DNA of 64,000 nt from Bradyrhizobium monzae (GTDB lineage: Bacteria > Pseudomonadota > Alphaproteobacteria > Rhizobiales > Xanthobacteraceae). Each line of letters starts with the position of its first letter. The stretch's first letter is position 1. This document shows positions 52,157 through 61,967 of this stretch, one piece after another. The notes beneath the pieces were generated by a model, which was not told the DNA's origin, did not search any database, and worked only from the letters and a program-made list of their open reading frames with translations. Position numbers and translations under genes: made by a program. The stretch covers positions 992,001 through 1,056,000 of the forward strand of contig NZ_JAIRDQ010000001.1 of assembly GCF_021458635.1 (NCBI RefSeq), read 5' to 3'.

Positions 52157-52792
52157 TCAGGGCGCGACCAGTTTCTTGCGAATTGCATAACGGACAAGCT
52201 CAGCGGTCGATGACATCCCGAGCTTGCGCATGGCTGCGGCACGATGGGTCTCGACGGTCTTTACGCTCAGCTTCAAGATGGCGCTGATTGATCTGTTCGT
52301 ATGCCCCTCCGCGATGAGCTGAACCACGCTCTGCTCGCGCGAGGTGAGCAGCACGTCAGACTTGTTCTGCTTGTTGATTTGATAGTCGTGCAGCAGCTTC
52401 TCCAGAAGCACACTGGTGAAGTAGGGCCTGCCGTCAAGCAAGGCCTCGATTGCGAAGATCAAATGCTTCCGGGCGTCCGACTTGAACAGGAAGCCGCGGA
52501 CACCGGCCATAATGGCTTCGGTCAACAGTTCCTCGCTTTCGTGCATCGTGAGGATCAATACTTCAGAACGCAGATGCATCAACTTGAGGCGGCGACTGAC
52601 TTCGATCCCGTTCATGAGCGGCATTGAATAATCGACGATAACAATGTCAGGAAGCGTCTCCAACGCCAGAGCCACAGCCTGCTCCCCGTTGGTTGCCTCT
52701 CCGCTGACGATCCAATTGGAGCGCGTATCGACGATCGCGCGAAGCCCAGAACGCACGACTTCATGATCGTCGGCAATCACGATGCGCTTCAC
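52157..52792 (-). CDS. NarL/FixJ-type response regulator 1
   Basis: This is a 211-residue regulator with a receiver domain (D54 in IVIVDYSMP) and a C-terminal LuxR HTH (LTSREQSVVQLIAEGHTNRSISAILKLSVKTVETHRAAAMRKLG). GTG 52792 was chosen by comparison with the adjacent paralogue, whose ATG falls at the same place; an ATG at 52843 would add 17 residues. It is a tandem paralogue of response regulator 2 and lies in a kinase-RR-RR operon. Confidence 0.9.
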   Translation of the reverse strand: MKRIVIADDHEVVRSGLRAIVDTRSNWIVSGEATNGEQAVALALETLPDIVIVDYSMPLMNGIEVSRRLKLMHLRSEVLILTMHESEELLTEAIMAGVRGFLFKSDARKHLIFAIEALLDGRPYFTSVLLEKLLHDYQINKQNKSDVLLTSREQSVVQLIAEGHTNRSISAILKLSVKTVETHRAAAMRKLGMSSTAELVRYAIRKKLVAP

Positions 52793-52945
52793 GGCGTCGT
52801 TCCCGTATGTCGGCCCCGAATCCATCGGGCAGTCAACAGACATGACCGGCAGCCCAGCGAGCCGATCATACCGGCCATTCTTCAAAGGGTTATCCTGCAA
52901 AACCCTGATGCGCCCGGGCGAATGTACTGACGTTCGCACACGTGA

Positions 52946-53575
52946 TCACTCGTCAACCAGCCTTGCTCGAACTGCGTATCGAACCAGACCGGCGGTCGAG
53001 TTCACGTCGAGCTTTCGCATCGCAGCCGCGCGGTGAGCCTCTGTCGTCTTCACGCTCAGGTTCAGGATGGCGCTGATGCCCTTGTTGCTATAACCCTCGG
53101 CGACCAGCTTGACGACAAGCCGCTCGCGCGGTGTAAGTCCCTGGTACACGTTCTCGGCGTCAGCCGGTCCGTGATCGACTTCATTCGACCCGCTCCTGAT
53201 ACAGAATGGTCTGTGAAGCAGTAGCGAATCGACAGCCGCCAGCAGCAGCTTGTTCGCGTCAGACTTCACCAGGAATGCCCGCGCGCCGGCCTGATAGGCC
53301 TGCTGCGCCAGCAGACTGGAGTTGTGAACGGTAAAGATCAGAACCTCGGTCAAGAGCGGGTACTCCTTGATCCGCCTGGCGACCTCAACCCCTGTCATGC
53401 GCGGCATGGAGAAATCGACGATCGCGACATGCGGCTGGCTCTCGATCGCGGCGGCGACTGCCTTGCTGCCGTCACTCGCCTCAGCGACAACCTCCCAGTC
53501 GGCACGTTGCGCCAGCACCGCGCGGAGACCCGAACGAACTGCTTCGTGATCGTCGGCAATAAGAATTCGCTTCAT
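52946..53575 (-). CDS. NarL/FixJ-type response regulator 2
   Basis: This 209-residue regulator has a receiver domain with D54 (AIVDFSMP) and a LuxR HTH (LTPRERLVVKLVAEGYSNKGISAILNLSVKTTEAHRAAAMRKLD). The start has GGGAG eight bases upstream. It is about 60-70% alike to regulator 1 by eye over the output domain, with differences in the recognition area (KTTEAHRA against KTVETHRA). It is expected to be phosphorylated by the upstream kinase. Confidence 0.92.
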   Translation of the reverse strand: MKRILIADDHEAVRSGLRAVLAQRADWEVVAEASDGSKAVAAAIESQPHVAIVDFSMPRMTGVEVARRIKEYPLLTEVLIFTVHNSSLLAQQAYQAGARAFLVKSDANKLLLAAVDSLLLHRPFCIRSGSNEVDHGPADAENVYQGLTPRERLVVKLVAEGYSNKGISAILNLSVKTTEAHRAAAMRKLDVNSTAGLVRYAVRARLVDE

Positions 53576-53691
53576 GGCAGGAACTCCCGATCATCAACAC
53601 CCTGCTCCGCCTTCGAGTGCCGGAAGCTGCCGGTCGGAATCCGCTCAGCGCCGGCGACCCGTGATCTCTCGACTGAGCGACCGCACGGCAC

Positions 53692-54867
53692 TCACGATTG
53701 CAACGGCGATCGCCGCTTGCGCCGCTTCGCTTCAACGCGCTGCGGGAACACCGCGCACAACGTTGTGCCGGAGTGCAGCGTTTCTGGCCCGGACCGGATC
53801 TCTAGCGTCCCTCCAAGCTGCTTAAGTCTCGCCCTCATGGCCGGAATTCCGACGCCCATCGACATCGCGCCGCTACCGTCTGTCGCGCGGCGGGCCGGAA
53901 AGCCGCGCCCGTTGTCGCTGATCGTCAAGCGGAACTGCCCGTTCGTCGCGTCGACGACAATTTTGACTTCTGTCGCCTTCGCATGACGAAATATATTCGT
54001 GAGTCCTTCCTGGACGACCCGCAGCAACGAACGCTGGCTCGCGTAAGAGAGCAGATCAACGGAGGCGTCGATGCCGATGCCGACTCGTAACGACGTACGT
54101 TCAGCAAAGCCGTGGGCGTAGCATTCGATCGTCGCCTTAAGTCCCTGCGCCATCAGGTTCTGAGGATGCAGCAGATAGGTGAGCGAGCGGATCTCCCTGA
54201 GGGCTTGGTCGATCGAGGCGTCGACGTCATCACAGAGGCGCTCCAGCCCATCGACCGTGTCAAGGCGGGCACGGATACGCATCATGCCGAGACTCGCGGC
54301 GATCAAATGCTGACAGGTCGAATCATGAAGCTCAGACGCTATCCGCTGCTGGATATCTTCCTGAATGGATGCCAAGCCGACGCTGCTGCGAAGGTCCGCC
54401 GTCTCGTCGGTTCCGTCTTCGGGAAACTCCTCGAGGAGATTCCGGTGACGACCGATCAGTCGGACAATGACGCCGGCCACGGGATCGAGAATTGGAACAA
54501 CAATTGTCTCGAAACTTCGCCGGAAGCCACCCAGTGTCAGACTGTGATGAATTCTAACCTCGGTTCCCTCGGCAAGGCACGCCTCAAGGGCCTCACAGAC
54601 GGCCTCTGAATCTTCCATCCCCATACAATGGAAGATGTCCAGCCCGGACACTTCGCGCGAAGACATTCCCAGGGCTGCTTCGAAGGCCCGATTGATACCC
54701 TCGTACACGAAACGCCCGCGGTGCGACGGGCGCACTGCAAAAAGGAGGTCTTCACGGAGGCACCAGTCTGGCCGATCGCCAACCGCTTCCGAGACAATCC
54801 GTTCGTTCGTGACGCTGGCCCGCGTCAATGCGCTGGCAGGAAGACTGTTAGGCTTCACGGTACGCAC
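53692..54867 (-). CDS. NarL-type sensor histidine kinase with PAS-like domain
   Basis: This 391-residue kinase has a PAS-like N-terminal region (about residues 45-145, FVYEGINRAFEAALGMSSREVSGLDIFHCMG), a HisKA_3 dimerisation helix with H181 (IASELHDSTCQHLIAASLG) and a HATPase domain (NIFRHAKATEV, DNGRGF). No membrane segment is visible, so it senses an intracellular signal. The start is GTG 54867 or GTG 54858. It is first in an operon with two response regulators. Confidence 0.9.
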   Translation of the reverse strand: MRTVKPNSLPASALTRASVTNERIVSEAVGDRPDWCLREDLLFAVRPSHRGRFVYEGINRAFEAALGMSSREVSGLDIFHCMGMEDSEAVCEALEACLAEGTEVRIHHSLTLGGFRRSFETIVVPILDPVAGVIVRLIGRHRNLLEEFPEDGTDETADLRSSVGLASIQEDIQQRIASELHDSTCQHLIAASLGMMRIRARLDTVDGLERLCDDVDASIDQALREIRSLTYLLHPQNLMAQGLKATIECYAHGFAERTSLRVGIGIDASVDLLSYASQRSLLRVVQEGLTNIFRHAKATEVKIVVDATNGQFRLTISDNGRGFPARRATDGSGAMSMGVGIPAMRARLKQLGGTLEIRSGPETLHSGTTLCAVFPQRVEAKRRKRRSPLQS

Positions 54868-55345
54868 CCGACTTTCGAGGCTGCTCCCGAATTGACTCAG
54901 CGGCCAATTTCGACAGCTACCCGCGCTACGGTCTGTCTCGGCGGAGCCGACCGGACCGCAAGCACGAACCCCTAAGGGAATGGCGCAGCATACACCCGCA
55001 TTTTTCCTACAACCAGAGGGCTACATTCTATGGCGACTAAAACCGCGCATGACTGACATGAATTTCCGCATGTTAATGTGCAGTTTGTGCCTTCTCGTTG
55101 AGGGCCGGCGCTCAAAGGCGCTGCAATAACGATTAAAGCTTTCGTCAAGCAGCACTCCAACCGCTGCCCGCGCGCATAGAGCCGATAGGACAGGTCATTT
55201 GTCAGATAACCGTCCAGCCTGACGCTCACATCAGGCTCGTAGTAACGAGTTCCGACGACCGGCGGCGATCGCGGTCGAGCCGCGAGGGGCCCATGTCCCC
55301 CGGGGGTGTATGGGTCTCACCGCCAGAAACGTCTTCTGCCCATTG
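54868..55345. other. Gene-free stretch between histidine kinase and arginine deiminase
   Basis: About 480 bases hold no convincing gene. Visible items are a weak inverted repeat ACATG/CATGT at 55056-55073 in an AT-richer part and the strong hairpin at 55290-55314. The first half presumably holds the kinase promoter, which I could not define. Confidence 0.5.
55290..55314 (-). terminator. Hairpin downstream of arcA
   Basis: CCCAT, CCCCC, GGGGG and ATGGG pair around a CG centre to make a near-perfect self-complementary 25-base element, 31 bases past the arcA stop codon. It could terminate the arcD-arcA transcript, although no T-run follows. Confidence 0.45.
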
Positions 55346-56593
55346 CTAGTAGTCCACGGCGTCGCGGATTATCGGGCAGGTCATGCAATGACCGCCGCCG
55401 CGACCTCGGCCGAGCTCGGCACCAACGATGGTGATCACCTCAATGCCTGCCTTGCGCAGCAGCGTATTTGTATAGGTGTTGCGATCGTAGGCGTACACGA
55501 CGCCTGGTGACGCGCAAACGAGGTTGGCGCCACTGTCCCACTGTGTTCGCTCGCGCTGATAGTCGCTTCCGCCGGCCTTGACCACGCGAAGTTTCTTGAG
55601 ACCCAGTGCCTCCTCGACGACACCGACAAACGGCTTCTCTTCCGCATGCAATTCGACGCCACTCGGCGCATTGCTCGGGCGATAGGAGTAGGTACGAGTC
55701 TGATTGATGAAATCGGGCGCGGTCAGCACGCAGTCGCGGTCGGCGAAGGTGAACACGGTGTCGAGATGCATGGCGGCGCGGATCTTGGGCATCGCCGCCA
55801 CGATTACACGTTCCGCCGCCTTCTTCGCAAACAGCGTCGCCGCGAGTTGACTGATCGCCTGACGGGACGTGCGTTCGCTCATCCCGATCAGCACGACGCC
55901 CTTGCCGATCGGCATCACGTCGCCGCCCTCCAGCGTGGCCAGCCCATGGTCATGCGTGGGGTCGCCCCACCAGACGTTGACCTTGCCCGCAAAGTCAGGA
56001 TGAAACTTGTAGATCGCCGTTGTGAGGATCGTTTCCTCCTGCCGCGCCGGCCAATAGAGCGAGTTGAGCGTCACACCGCCATAGATCCAGCAGGTCGTGT
56101 CGCGGGTGTATAGCGTGTTCGGCAGCGGCGGCAGCAGGTACTCGGTGACGCCCGCCGCCTCCTTGACTATCTTGATCGCTTCGCCTCCATGCGTCTCGGG
56201 AAAGTCGTGGGTCGAGAGGCCGCCGATCAAGGTTTCCGCAAGCGCGCGGTTGTCCAGGCCGGAGAGGTAGCTTCTCAGCTCGTCGATGAAGCCGAGGCCG
56301 ACCTGATTTGGTACGACCTGGTGGTCGAGGATCCACTTCTTGCCTTCGGGTACTGCGACCGTTTCGGTCAGCAGGTTGTGCATTTCCACCACATCGACAC
56401 CCCGGTCGCGCATCTTGGTGACGAAGTCGAAATGATCACGCTTGGCGTTCTCCACCCAGAGCACATCGTCGAACAGCAATTGATCGCAGTTCGACGGCGT
56501 CAGCCGTTGATGCGCGCGACCCGGCGAGCAGACCATCACCTTCCGAAGCTGACCGACCTCGGAATGAACGCCGAAGGCTGAGGAGTTCGCCAT
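55346..56593 (-). CDS. arcA: Arginine deiminase
   Basis: This 415-residue cytosolic enzyme hydrolyses arginine to citrulline and ammonia. Family motifs are [64 protein letters not shown] and the C-terminal nucleophile Cys in [11 protein letters not shown] (about C403). ATG 56593 has a strong AAAGGAG site; the longer upstream frame shadows arcD. It follows arcD by 23 bases. The ornithine transcarbamylase and carbamate kinase genes that normally complete the ATP-yielding pathway are not in the window. Confidence 0.96.
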   Translation of the reverse strand: MANSSAFGVHSEVGQLRKVMVCSPGRAHQRLTPSNCDQLLFDDVLWVENAKRDHFDFVTKMRDRGVDVVEMHNLLTETVAVPEGKKWILDHQVVPNQVGLGFIDELRSYLSGLDNRALAETLIGGLSTHDFPETHGGEAIKIVKEAAGVTEYLLPPLPNTLYTRDTTCWIYGGVTLNSLYWPARQEETILTTAIYKFHPDFAGKVNVWWGDPTHDHGLATLEGGDVMPIGKGVVLIGMSERTSRQAISQLAATLFAKKAAERVIVAAMPKIRAAMHLDTVFTFADRDCVLTAPDFINQTRTYSYRPSNAPSGVELHAEEKPFVGVVEEALGLKKLRVVKAGGSDYQRERTQWDSGANLVCASPGVVYAYDRNTYTNTLLRKAGIEVITIVGAELGRGRGGGHCMTCPIIRDAVDY

Positions 56594-56616
56594 TGGTGGC
56601 TCCTTTCGTGCCGGGG

Positions 56617-58050
56617 CTAGATGCTGATATAGCCGGTCGCCAGTCCGTGTATTCCGACTGCAGCTGCGACGGCGACTGCGATGAAGATGCCCCACTCGAC
56701 CGAGGTGAAGACCTTTGCCTTCTGTTCGAGACGAGCCCAGAAATACAGCACCGTGCCAGGCGCGTAGAGAATGGCAGCCAACAGCAGGTATTTCATTCCC
56801 GCCGCATAGATCAGAAACAAGGTGTAGATGACGGCGATGCACGTGAAGATCAGGTCGCGCCTGCGTTGGTCCGGATTCTTCTCGTAGGTCTCGCCGCGCC
56901 TGACCAGCAGGAGTCCGTAGGCGGCGACCAGGAAAAACGGAATGAGGTTCATGACGCTGGTCAGATTGAGCATCAGCGCAAAGGCGTCTCGCGACCAATA
57001 GGTGCTGATGACGAAAAGCTGAACGACCACATTCGTCAGCCACAACGCCGAAGCGGGCACCCTGTTCGCATTCTCGGTACCGAAAATAGCCGGCATGTCC
57101 TTGGTCCGGCCCGCCGCTGAAAGCACCTCGGCGCAGATCAGCGACCAGGCGAGATAAGCCCCGAGCACTGAAACCAGAAGCCCGATGCTGACGAAGACAG
57201 CGCCCCAGGGGCCGACTACCGCTTCAAGCACCGTCGCCATGGATGGTTGCCGCATGGCGGCGATTTCGGCACGGGGAAGCACAGCATAGGGCAGCATCGT
57301 GACGAGCACCATGAGACTGGTGACGATGACAAAGCCCATGATCGTCGCGGCGCCAACATGGGATCGCTCCCTTGCGTAGCGTGAGTACACGCTGGCACCC
57401 TCGATTCCGAGAAACACGAACACGGTGACCAACATGGTCGCGCGGACCTGGTCGAACAGTCCCTTTTCCGGCATGCCCTCGCCGCCCCAGAAATTGGCGC
57501 GGAACATGTCGGCTTTGAACGCAAAGATCAGAATGACGATGAAGATCACGATCGGTACAATTTTTGCGATTGTGACGATCGTGTTGATCGCAGCAGCCTG
57601 CTGCACACCGCGCAGGATCATGAAGTGGAACAGCCAGATTCCGACCGACGCGACGATGATCGCGATGACCGTATTGCCGTCACCAAACACAGGAAAAAAG
57701 GCGCCCAGCGTCGACTTGATCAGGACCCAATAGGATACGTTGCCTATGCAGCTTCCCGTCCAGTAGCCGAGCATGGACAGGAAACCGGGATAGTTGCCAA
57801 ATCCCTCCTTCGCGTAGGCATAGACACCGGCATCGAGATCGGGCTTCCGTTGGGCCAGCAACTGGAAGACGCGGGCCATTGTGTACATGCCCCCACCGGC
57901 GATGCACCAAGCGAAGATCGCGCCAAACGGTCCGGTGGCGATGCCAAACGTTCTCGGCAGCGAGAAGATGCCCGAGCCCACCATTGAGCCGACCACCATC
58001 GCCGTCAAGGCGAACAGCGAGAGTTTCTGAGCGGATGGCGTCCCAGTCAT
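56617..58050 (-). CDS. arcD: Arginine/ornithine-type APC antiporter
   Basis: This 477-residue transporter has about 12-13 helices and belongs to the basic amino acid/polyamine antiporter (APA) family. It has the start signature [19 protein letters not shown] and the substrate-site region [23 protein letters not shown]. Next to arcA it most likely exchanges arginine for citrulline or ornithine. A paralogue lies at 60224-61663. Confidence 0.92.
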   Translation of the reverse strand: MTGTPSAQKLSLFALTAMVVGSMVGSGIFSLPRTFGIATGPFGAIFAWCIAGGGMYTMARVFQLLAQRKPDLDAGVYAYAKEGFGNYPGFLSMLGYWTGSCIGNVSYWVLIKSTLGAFFPVFGDGNTVIAIIVASVGIWLFHFMILRGVQQAAAINTIVTIAKIVPIVIFIVILIFAFKADMFRANFWGGEGMPEKGLFDQVRATMLVTVFVFLGIEGASVYSRYARERSHVGAATIMGFVIVTSLMVLVTMLPYAVLPRAEIAAMRQPSMATVLEAVVGPWGAVFVSIGLLVSVLGAYLAWSLICAEVLSAAGRTKDMPAIFGTENANRVPASALWLTNVVVQLFVISTYWSRDAFALMLNLTSVMNLIPFFLVAAYGLLLVRRGETYEKNPDQRRRDLIFTCIAVIYTLFLIYAAGMKYLLLAAILYAPGTVLYFWARLEQKAKVFTSVEWGIFIAVAVAAAVGIHGLATGYISI

Positions 58051-58374
58051 GAGCGAACCTCAAGCCGCAACCAAGCGGCATTTGTCCTGGCCGGGTAGCA
58101 TTCTTCGAGCGAAACCATGCGCTCCCGACAGGGGCCATGACATCGGGTGGATTACCGAGCCGGCCGTGAGGAATTCCCCCCATACTGAACCCAAGCAGGA
58201 TGCAATTCCGAACGTATTGCGGGCGCTTGCCGCCCTGCCTTTCGCGGATCGGAAAATTCATCCCGTCGCCCCCGGGTTTTCTCCGATGCCGAGGGCGGAA
58301 TCCGCGGGTTAGCGTCACGCTGGAGCGCGCCGTCAGCAGCGCCCGCCCGGCCGAAAACGCTCAAGGAGGTTTCG
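58051..58374. other. Divergent intergenic region, arcD / DUF1269 gene
   Basis: About 320 bases without a gene. I searched by eye for FNR/FixK boxes (TTGAT-N4-ATCAA) and sigma-54 elements, as expected for an arc operon, and found none convincing. The plus-strand gene has an AAGGAGG ribosome site at 58362-58368. Confidence 0.5.
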
Positions 58375-58920
58375 ATGTCAGATCTCGTCGCGATCGTGTA
58401 CCCGACCGAGGCAAAAGCCGAGGAAGTGCGTCAGCGGTTGATCAAATTGCAGAAGGAATACCTCATCACCATCGGCGACGCCGTGATCGCCGTCAAAACC
58501 GACACTGGCAGCATCAAGCTCAACCAGCTCGTCAACACGACGGCCGTGGGAGCGATGACCGGAAGTTTCTGGGGGCTGTTGATCGGCGTTTTATTTCTGA
58601 ACCCGATCCTCGGCGTGGCCGTCGGTGCAGCGTCCGGGGCGCTTGGGGGTGCACTCTCCGATTTCGGCATCGATGATTCCTTCGTGAAGGAACTATCGGC
58701 ATCGCTCCACCCCGGCAACGCAGCCCTCTTCGTCCTGATCAAGAACATGACGGCCGACAAGGTGCTCAACGATATCAAGTACGCCGGCGGGGTCGTGCTG
58801 AAAACATCCCTGGACGAAGGCAAGGAAAAGATCCTGCGCGATGCGCTCGCAAGCGCAGTGGAGCAACCCGCGACTGAGCCGCCTACCGCCGCCCGCCAAG
58901 CAGGCGCAGCAACATCATGA
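58375..58920 (+). CDS. DUF1269 membrane protein
   Basis: This 181-residue protein has the DUF1269 pattern MSDLVAIVYPTEAKAEEVRQRLIKLQKEYLI and then a Gly-rich hydrophobic hairpin (GAMTGSFWGLLIGVLFLNPILGVAVGAASGALGGALSDFGI, about residues 60-100). The C-terminal domain continues with FVLIKNMTADKVL. Function is unknown; family members are often stress-induced. Its 3' end overlaps the opposite-strand BAX-inhibitor gene by 38 bases. Confidence 0.85.
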   Translation: MSDLVAIVYPTEAKAEEVRQRLIKLQKEYLITIGDAVIAVKTDTGSIKLNQLVNTTAVGAMTGSFWGLLIGVLFLNPILGVAVGAASGALGGALSDFGIDDSFVKELSASLHPGNAALFVLIKNMTADKVLNDIKYAGGVVLKTSLDEGKEKILRDALASAVEQPATEPPTAARQAGAATS

Positions 58921-59593
58921 ACAAATTGATGAAGTTGAGATAGAGCGACAGCGCCGCAATCACTGACTTGCGGCCTGTCGTGGTCTCGTCGTCTCCGTTG
59001 TCATACATCGCCTTGATCCGCTGCGTATCGTAGGCCGTCAGTCCCGCGAAGACACCAACGCCGACGATCGAGATCAGCCAATCCAGTCCTGTCGACCTCA
59101 GGAAGAGGTTGACCAGGCTTGCGACGATGACGCCGATCAGGCCCATGAACAGGAAGCTGCCGAGCCCGGACAGGTCGCGCCTGGTCGAATAGCCGAAAAC
59201 GCTCAGTGCTCCGAACATCGCTGCCGCGATGAAGAAAACCCGCGTGATCGAGGCGCTGGTGTAGATGTGCAGCAAAATCGAAAGCGAGATGCCGACCAGC
59301 GCGGCATAGACAAAGAACAACAGCCGCGCTGTTCCCGCCGACAAGGTATTGATGCGCGACCCGATGAAAAATACCAATCCGATCGGTGCCAGGATGAAAA
59401 CCCACATCAGCGGGCTCTCGAGCAATGCGGGGCCCGTGAGCTGATAGGTCAGCCCGGCCACAACGGCGGTCAGGCCGACGCCCGCGGCCATATAGTTGTA
59501 GATGCGCAGCATGTAGGCGCGCAATCCGGCGTCGATGGCGAGCGGGCTGCCAAGAGTGCCCGGGTTAGTCAGGTTCGGTTCATAGTTTGACAT
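58883..59593 (-). CDS. BAX-inhibitor-1/YccA family membrane protein
   Basis: This 236-residue inner-membrane protein has seven hydrophobic segments and the Bax1-I pattern, with YMAAGVGLTAVVAGLTYQLTG near the N-terminus and VGVFAGLTAYDTQRIK with its conserved Asp late. Bacterial members such as YbhL and YccA are linked to calcium leak or FtsH modulation. It ends by overlapping the DUF1269 gene tail to tail. Confidence 0.93.
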   Translation of the reverse strand: MSNYEPNLTNPGTLGSPLAIDAGLRAYMLRIYNYMAAGVGLTAVVAGLTYQLTGPALLESPLMWVFILAPIGLVFFIGSRINTLSAGTARLLFFVYAALVGISLSILLHIYTSASITRVFFIAAAMFGALSVFGYSTRRDLSGLGSFLFMGLIGVIVASLVNLFLRSTGLDWLISIVGVGVFAGLTAYDTQRIKAMYDNGDDETTTGRKSVIAALSLYLNFINLFMMLLRLLGGRR

Positions 59594-59829
59594 CGGTCGT
59601 CTCCGCGCGTCCGGTCGGACAAAGAGCCACGCTATCGATCCGGCTCCTGTGGGAACATCGGATGATCACCCGAGTGCAGGGGTGCACATCACCCTATTTC
59701 GCGGAACGCGCAGCTTATGCCGCGTGCCGAAAGGTAACTGGCGGGAGCCCTGAGTTTCTCATCCCTCTTGCCTGGATTCTTACACGCTTGTCACTGGAAG
59801 TCGACACCGCACCGGCCTACTCCGTCTGC

Positions 59830-60027
59830 ATGCGCTACTTCTTTCATATCGTCGACAAATATGGTCTCTGTCAGGACGGGACGGGATATGAGTGCGCGGA
59901 CCTGGAAGCTGCCGTCCTGCACGCCAGACGTCTCGCATCGGAACTCGCAAAGGCGGGCGAGTTGTTCCGTACGGGCTTCGTATTGATCGCCCCGCGCCGC
60001 CGCGCCCGGATCGGCAAGCCGGTCTAA
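59830..60027 (+). CDS. DUF6894 small protein
   Basis: This 65-residue protein starts MRYFFHIVDKYGLCQDGTGYEC, the hallmark of the DUF6894 family abundant in Bradyrhizobium and related genera, and continues with DLEAAVLHARRLASELA. Function is unknown. The frame extends upstream but the family start at ATG 59830 is clear. Confidence 0.8.
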   Translation: MRYFFHIVDKYGLCQDGTGYECADLEAAVLHARRLASELAKAGELFRTGFVLIAPRRRARIGKPV

Positions 60028-60223
60028 GGCGCGTCGCACTGCCACTTTGACGTCAAGGAGAGCGCGACGGGACCTGGCCGATTTCCTGCCCTCCCCTCTA
60101 CAGAGAAACCCTGATGTCCCGAGGGGAAAGTCGCCTCTAAGGTCGTGCCAAGGGCGGCCGGCTCGTCACGCTCGAATTCGACCGTCGCGCCCGCCTCATC
60201 TCCGATTGAAAGCCATCCTCGTC

Positions 60224-61663
60224 ATGGCTCCTTCCTCGAACCAGCTCGACCAGAAGCTTTCGCGCAGCGCGCTCGTCGCGCTCGTGGTCGGGTCGATGGT
60301 TGGTTCCGGCATCTTCGCGCTACCCGCATCGTTCGGACGTGTTACCGGTGTGCTCGGCACCTTGATCGCGTGGCTCATCGCCGGCATCGGCATGCTCATG
60401 CTGGCCCTCGTCTTTCAGACGCTGTCTCGCCGCAGGCCAGACCTGGATGCGGGCATCTACGCATACGCCACGGCGGGGTTTGGCGAGTATATCGGCTTTG
60501 CTTCGGCGGCCGGCTATTGGATCGGATGTTGCCTCGCCGACGTGGCCTGTCTCATTCTGATCAAGGCGACGATCGGACAGTTTTTTCGTGTCTTCGGCGA
60601 CGGCACGACGCCGACCGCCGTCGCATCGGCGTCCCTGCTGCTGTGGGGCGTTCATTTCCTGGTGCTGCGAGGCATCAAGGGCGCCGCCACCCTCAATACG
60701 ATCGCGACTTACGCCAAGATCATTCCGATCCTGCTTTTCATCGGCGTTGCGTTCATCGTCCTCGATCCCGATCGGATCTCCCGGAATTTCTGGGGAACGG
60801 ATCAACCCGGCGGGGCAGCCGTATCCTCGCAAGTCCGAAGCACCATGCTGTTGACCGTATTCGTTTTCGTCGGAATTGAGGGCGCGAGCGTATACTCGCG
60901 CTACGCAAGGGATCGCTCCGACATCGGGTTTGCGACCGTCGCCGGCTTCCTGTCCGTTCTTTGCCTTCTCGTTCTCGTGACGCTGTTGTCCTATGGCGTC
61001 CTGACACGACAGGAACTCGCAAACCTGCCGACACCGTCGATGGCCGGTGTGATGGAGGCGATGGTCGGTCGTTGGGGCGGACTCTTCATCAGCGTGGCGC
61101 TGCTGATCTCGATCCTGGGCAACTACCTGTCTTGGTCGCTGCTCGCGGCCGAGGTTCTGCACTCCGCGGCCGTCAACCGCACGATGCCTTCCTTCCTTGC
61201 GAGCGTTAACGCTCACCAGGTTCCCATCGGCGCGCTCTGGCTCACCAACTGCGTCATCCAGGCGTTTCTTCTCGTCACCTGGTTTGCCGAATATGCGTTC
61301 ACGCTCGCCTTGAAGATGACGAGCGCGATGACGCTGATCCCGTATTTCCTGGTTGCCGCGTACGGCCTCAAGCTGGCGTATCTCGGCGACTCCTACCGTG
61401 CGGACGAACGCGCCCGGACCGTCGACGGCCTTCGCTCGACCATCGCAACCCTCTACGCTGTTAGCATGATCTATGCGGGCGGTCCGACGTTTCTCCTGCT
61501 GTCATCGATACTTTACGCGCCGGGAACGATTCTGTTTTTTTTGGCCAAGCGCGAGCGCAAGGAAACTGTCTTCAAACCGTTCGAGGCAGTCATCTTTGCC
61601 GTGCTCGCGCTCGCTGCTTGTACCGGCGTCTATGCACTGGCGGTCGGTGCGATCTCGATTTGA
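60224..61663 (+). CDS. APC antiporter, ArcD paralogue
   Basis: This 479-residue APA-family transporter is closely similar throughout to the arcD product ([56 protein letters not shown]). ATG 60224 is chosen because the family N-terminus begins there; an in-frame extension to 60047 has unrelated composition. It lies on the opposite strand from arcA-arcD and may exchange a related substrate such as citrulline, ornithine, agmatine or putrescine. Confidence 0.9.
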   Translation: MAPSSNQLDQKLSRSALVALVVGSMVGSGIFALPASFGRVTGVLGTLIAWLIAGIGMLMLALVFQTLSRRRPDLDAGIYAYATAGFGEYIGFASAAGYWIGCCLADVACLILIKATIGQFFRVFGDGTTPTAVASASLLLWGVHFLVLRGIKGAATLNTIATYAKIIPILLFIGVAFIVLDPDRISRNFWGTDQPGGAAVSSQVRSTMLLTVFVFVGIEGASVYSRYARDRSDIGFATVAGFLSVLCLLVLVTLLSYGVLTRQELANLPTPSMAGVMEAMVGRWGGLFISVALLISILGNYLSWSLLAAEVLHSAAVNRTMPSFLASVNAHQVPIGALWLTNCVIQAFLLVTWFAEYAFTLALKMTSAMTLIPYFLVAAYGLKLAYLGDSYRADERARTVDGLRSTIATLYAVSMIYAGGPTFLLLSSILYAPGTILFFLAKRERKETVFKPFEAVIFAVLALAACTGVYALAVGAISI

Positions 61664-61690
61664 AGCCCTGTAGGTCGAATGGAGGCTAAC

Positions 61691-61924
61691 ATGAATGTCC
61701 GGACCGTTTGCGGCGTGCTGATCCTGGCGGGATCAATCGGGGCCATGCAGCCGTCCCTCTCTCAGGCACAGTCGATCGATCCGACCACATCCACGTCAAA
61801 GCCTGCTGCGGCCACGCCTAGCGCCGCGACACCGAATACCAATACGAACCCGACCAAACATCGCTACTGGCGCCATCGCGGCGGCTCGCATCCTCATTAT
61901 GGCAGTCGGCGTATTCGTACCTAG
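61691..61924 (+). CDS. Small secreted Thr/Pro/Asn-rich protein
   Basis: This 77-residue protein has a signal peptide (to about residue 27, ending LSQAQ), a Thr/Ser/Ala/Pro linker and a basic His/Arg/Tyr tail (HRYWRHRGGSHPHYGSRR). GGAGG lies five bases before ATG 61691. Proteins of this build are common and unassigned in Bradyrhizobium. The His/Arg tail could bind metal or the cell surface. Confidence 0.65.
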   Translation: MNVRTVCGVLILAGSIGAMQPSLSQAQSIDPTTSTSKPAAATPSAATPNTNTNPTKHRYWRHRGGSHPHYGSRRIRT

Positions 61925-61967
61925 GCTCGGATGCGATGGCTCCTCCTTGCAATCGCCGAGTTACCCG

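Noticed and set aside
58051..58374. FNR/FixK or sigma-54 control of arcD-arcA
   Set aside because: No TTGAT-N4-ATCAA box and no convincing -24/-12 pair could be found by eye.
60047..60056. TTGACGTCAA palindrome upstream of the second antiporter
   Set aside because: Only 10 bp, far (about 170 bases) from the start codon and overlapping no promoter; likely chance.
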